Below, one piece after another: positions 61,291-64,000 of a stretch of 64,000 nucleotides of DNA. The translations under genes were made by a program, and so were the position numbers. The notes beneath the pieces are model-generated. The model was not told the origin of the DNA, did no database searches, and saw only the letters and a list, made by a program, of their open reading frames with translations. The stretch covers positions 475,673 through 539,672 of the forward strand of contig VFFE01008914.1 in the NCBI GenBank assembly GCA_008921705.1, written 5' to 3'. Source of the stretch: Burhinus oedicnemus. Taxonomy: Eukaryota; Chordata; Aves; Charadriiformes; Burhinidae. Every line of letters begins with the position of its first letter. Position 1 is the first letter of the stretch.

Positions 61291-62538
61291 TTTTAAGCTC
61301 AATTTCAGATTTTTTTTTAAATAATTTTCATACAATATCTCTGGTAAGAAGTTGTGATATGTTATTATAGGTCTCTGACACGACTGCTTTGTTTAATGCT
61401 TTTTTGTCTCTGACTGGAAGAGTAGGGAGGAAGGGACAGAGACTTGAAATGAATTTAAGTTCTGTCTTTGTTTGACTAGATGTTATGTTCGGTTTTCCAA
61501 TAAAGTTAAGAGATTTCTGAGTGGAAATTAAGACAATTCTCTTTTTCTATTACGACTTCCCCAGTCGTAGAAGAGTCTACTTGTCAGTAAAAGACTTGTT
61601 GAGATGCAGTTCTCAGATCAACATTATACAGATTGCATCTGCATCTGGCCCTGAAATCCTACTGTTGTCATGGGTATTACAGCAGATGGAAGAAACTTCA
61701 AGATGGCAAGAGCATCTTTACTTGAGTCAAAAACTACGAGTTGCAGAGATAATTAGATTTTGTGTTCATTTGATAGATTTTGCGTTATGGAAGGTATAGA
61801 CCATAAGAAAATCAAATCTAACTTTGGTAGATTTTTGTAGGTGCTGTAAGTTTTCCCTAGTCATGAGTGTCATTGTTGAGCTGCCAAGGTATGAACTTCC
61901 CCGTACGAAAATACCTCATACACAAAGTCTGGTGGGGTAAGTTCATAACCGTTGTTCCCCAAACTAATAAGCAGTTAGAAGTGTGGAAGCAAGAACCTTG
62001 ACTTTAAGAATATCAGCTGTTAATTCCTGTGGGCTGTAGTTTTCTATTAGATTTACCACATCAGGAGCTGTTTGATAGTGAAGACACTAACTGGAAGATA
62101 TTTAATTATACAATATTCACACGCTTCTCATAGGTCCCATGAGGTAAATTATTTCATGAATGAGACGTTTCGTGATTGGTCTGATAAATTTTGTAGCTGA
62201 TATGAGAACAAAGGTTATTGAAAATGGAACTTCCAGACAATATGATGTCACATAAGAAGAACTAGAAATTCTTTATACATAAGATTAACCATCAGTAACT
62301 TTTAAGATAAATAATGCAAAGAAGTGCATCAGTATCTGTACTTGCACTCAGGTTGTGGAATTTGAATTCTTTTGATATATCAGACAGCACTGAAAACAGA
62401 TTAAACTACATGCTACAGGATGTTCCGATTAACTAATTTTCATTGCCTTGAAAATACCCATTTATAATTATAAAAAAGTCCAACAATCTTAAGTACTGAC
62501 CTAAAAAAAACCAGAATGCATAGACAGGGCAGTATTGT
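61291..62538. other. Region upstream of the gypsy RT, unassigned
   Basis: This is where gag and protease of a Ty3/gypsy element would lie. I see no CCHC zinc knuckle, no D-T/S-G protease motif and no clear LTR or primer-binding site. An open frame at 61,521-61,799 has no recognised motif. Confidence 0.35.
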
Positions 62539-63230
62539 TACCGGCTTCCTTCCATGCCAGACTCCATGTCAAGAGCAAAATATTTTACTGGTTTTGACTG
62601 AGAATCTGGATACCATCAAATTAGGAAAGAAAAGGAAAAAAAAAAAAAAAAAACAGTAGGTGAAGATTAAGGGGGAAAAACCCCACATTTATGACACCCT
62701 GTCAATTACTTCAGTCCTCTAGAATGCCTTTCAAACTGCAAGTGTATGAGGGACTGTTCAGAAGGCACTAAATGATCTAAACCACATTTTGAGAATTTAA
62801 GACATCCTCACATATTTAGATGACTTCATTTGTTTCCATAAAACATCGGAAGAACATCTGGCAGGAGCGGAAAAGCTTCTAAAGCTTTTTAAGGAGTAAT
62901 GGTTTAAACTTGAGAAAAACAAATGTCAATTTGTGAGGGATTGCATTACCTTTTAAGGATATGCATGTTCTGAAGATGGGTGGAAGCCTCAGTCACAGAA
63001 ACTGGATATTAAGAAATATTGGATAGTTCCTGGAAACATGGATGCAAAATCTTGTGCAGATTCTTGAGGACACTTACACAGAGTTTTCCAAAACAGCCAA
63101 CTAAAAGCAGCTTTGTCATGATAGAAAAACATGAGAAAGCTTTTGATTTCCTGAAAAGGTTTAAAGCCATACATTGTTTAAATTCCTGAAAATATACAAG
63201 CAGCTTATAGCAACTTGTGATTTCTCAGAA
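62539..63230 (+). pseudogene. Ty3/gypsy-type reverse transcriptase fossil
   Basis: The RT domain of a Ty3/gypsy LTR retrotransposon, split over three frames. 62,539-62,625 reads YRLPSMPDS, then AKYFTGFD, a stop, and ESGYHQIR: the block around the first catalytic Asp (62,596-62,598). An 18-A run follows (62,636-62,653), with a frame change. 62,721-62,732 reads RMPF, the start of the RMPFGL block. After a further frame change, YLDD, the catalytic box, is at 62,813-62,824, followed by KTSEEHLAGAEKLLKLFKE, a stop, LEKNKCQF, a stop after CITF, and GYACSEDG. Next come the thumb-like IVPGNM and QNSQLKAAL, and HEKAFDFLKRF at the expected start of the connection to RNase H. Order and spacing match gypsy RT and differ from CR1 (FADD) and from retroviral RT. 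It is clearly inactive. RNase H and integrase cannot be followed beyond about 63,230. Confidence 0.82.
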
Positions 63231-63920
63231 GTTAATGTCAGCGTTAGGTAAATAAATCAGTAAGATGCTGAATAGCAGTTTTTAAGATATTAAAAATTGT
63301 AGCAAAATTAAATACTCAAATTTATAATCTGAACTATGAGGAGGCCTCAAAGAGATATTCAATAAGAATGAAATGCATCAGATACATGAACTATAATTCC
63401 TTGTAGTCTTTACCTACAAACCAGAGAGTCTTCTGGAACTGGGCACACAAACTGCCTAAAAAGAGTGGCAGTTATGCATTTGCTTGAAAAACAAAGTGCC
63501 AGCATACGTGTTTCAAGCTGACTAATGGCAATGAGATTAGAGACACTGAGGTTCAGTGGATGTATTCAAGAAAAACAGTCTTTGGAGGTTAAATTGCAAG
63601 ATTATTCCAGTACTAATTTGCATAGTTATGCATGTAACAGAATTGTTGCATTGCTGCTGTTGTCAGCAGTATACACAGAGGAGACCTGAAATGTCCTCAA
63701 AGTCTATGGTGGCTGGCCAGCTGGAGGTAAAAAGATACTAGGTCCTCAGTCTGACTAGGTGTTTTTAGTTTTCCTTTTTTTTACACGGCCTGTTTGATGG
63801 CTGGGTATTTTCCTATCTTATTTGTTAAGAGACCTTGATTCTGGAGAACAAAGACTGATTTCCAGAAACACTACGAAATTTTATAGTAGAGAAGCCTGGG
63901 AGATGTCTGAGGAAGCATTG
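63231..63920. other. Possible continuation of gypsy pol, undecidable
   Basis: RNase H and integrase would be expected here, but no HHCC zinc-binding or D,D35E pattern can be read by eye. AT-rich, with stops in all frames. Confidence 0.3.
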
Positions 63921-64000
63921 CTATATTCTTCTTTCTTTTTTTTTTCTTTTTTTGTTTTCCTTTTCCCCCCCCCCCCCCCCCCCCCCCCCTCTCTCCTTCT
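63921..64000 (+). repeat. Poly-pyrimidine tract with C25
   Basis: T-rich tract followed by an uninterrupted run of 25 C (63,965-63,989) and CT-rich sequence to the window edge. Length is likely unreliable, because homopolymers of this size are error-prone in sequencing. Confidence 0.9.

Noticed and set aside
1..64000. CRISPR array, operon or bacterial-type system
   Set aside because: No regularly spaced repeats, no clustered coding frames and no ribosome-binding sites; the repeat content is that of a bird nuclear genome.

Overview
The window is nuclear DNA of a bird, almost certainly an intergenic or deep-intronic stretch. The evidence is the repeat content. CR1 non-LTR retrotransposons of avian type occur in both orientations, with 3' ends carrying the (ATTCTATG)n tail, and there is a solo LTR of a family I recognise from neoavian (songbird-type) genomes. 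Mammalian SINEs are absent. The background is AT-rich and non-coding, and one 20-N assembly gap lies at 1,039-1,058. I found no convincing host protein-coding gene, rRNA or tRNA. Nearly every long open frame is a CR1 open-reading-frame-2 relic or a chance frame.

Layout. 1-1.6 kb: AT-rich flank, gap, then an antisense CR1 linker fragment joined to a GC-rich repeat. 5.9-7.5 kb: old antisense CR1. 11.3-12.2 kb: antisense CR1 carrying an internal duplicated block. 13.7-14.9 kb: sense CR1 with endonuclease, reverse transcriptase (RT) and 3' pieces separated by deletions. 16.85-17.6 kb: LTR-like unit. 18.3-18.7 kb: exact CTCF core word beside a hairpin. 19.0-21.5 kb: a sense CR1 inserted into an antisense CR1. 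23.2 kb: old CR1. 24.1-24.5 kb: GC-rich repeat homologous to the one at 1.5 kb. 29.5-30.0 kb: internally deleted CR1. 30.6-31.3 kb: very old CR1. 34.0-34.8 kb: perfect (AGAAT)20 at the 3' end of an antisense CR1. 37.4-39.0 kb: long antisense CR1, followed by a sense CR1 at 39.65-40.2 kb. 41.3-41.8 kb: old CR1. 48.3-50.6 kb: LTR split by a later CR1 with a 4-bp AAGA duplication. 52.8 and 59.0 kb: two copies of an old near-palindromic amniote repeat. 61.0 kb: old CR1. 62.5-63.2 kb: a decayed Ty3/gypsy reverse transcriptase. 63.9-64.0 kb: poly-T/poly-C ending in C25.

The elements form a layered record. Weakly matching CR1 relics, the palindromic repeat and the gypsy fossil look oldest, then the avian CR1 copies and the LTR. 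The last events that can be ordered directly are the CR1 insertions into the LTR and into another CR1. The most unusual item is the Ty3/gypsy RT, because such elements are scarce in birds. The 27.5 kb and 43 kb regions hold short open segments bounded by good splice signals. They may be exons of an unrecognised transcript or chance pseudo-exons, and are listed as candidates only.
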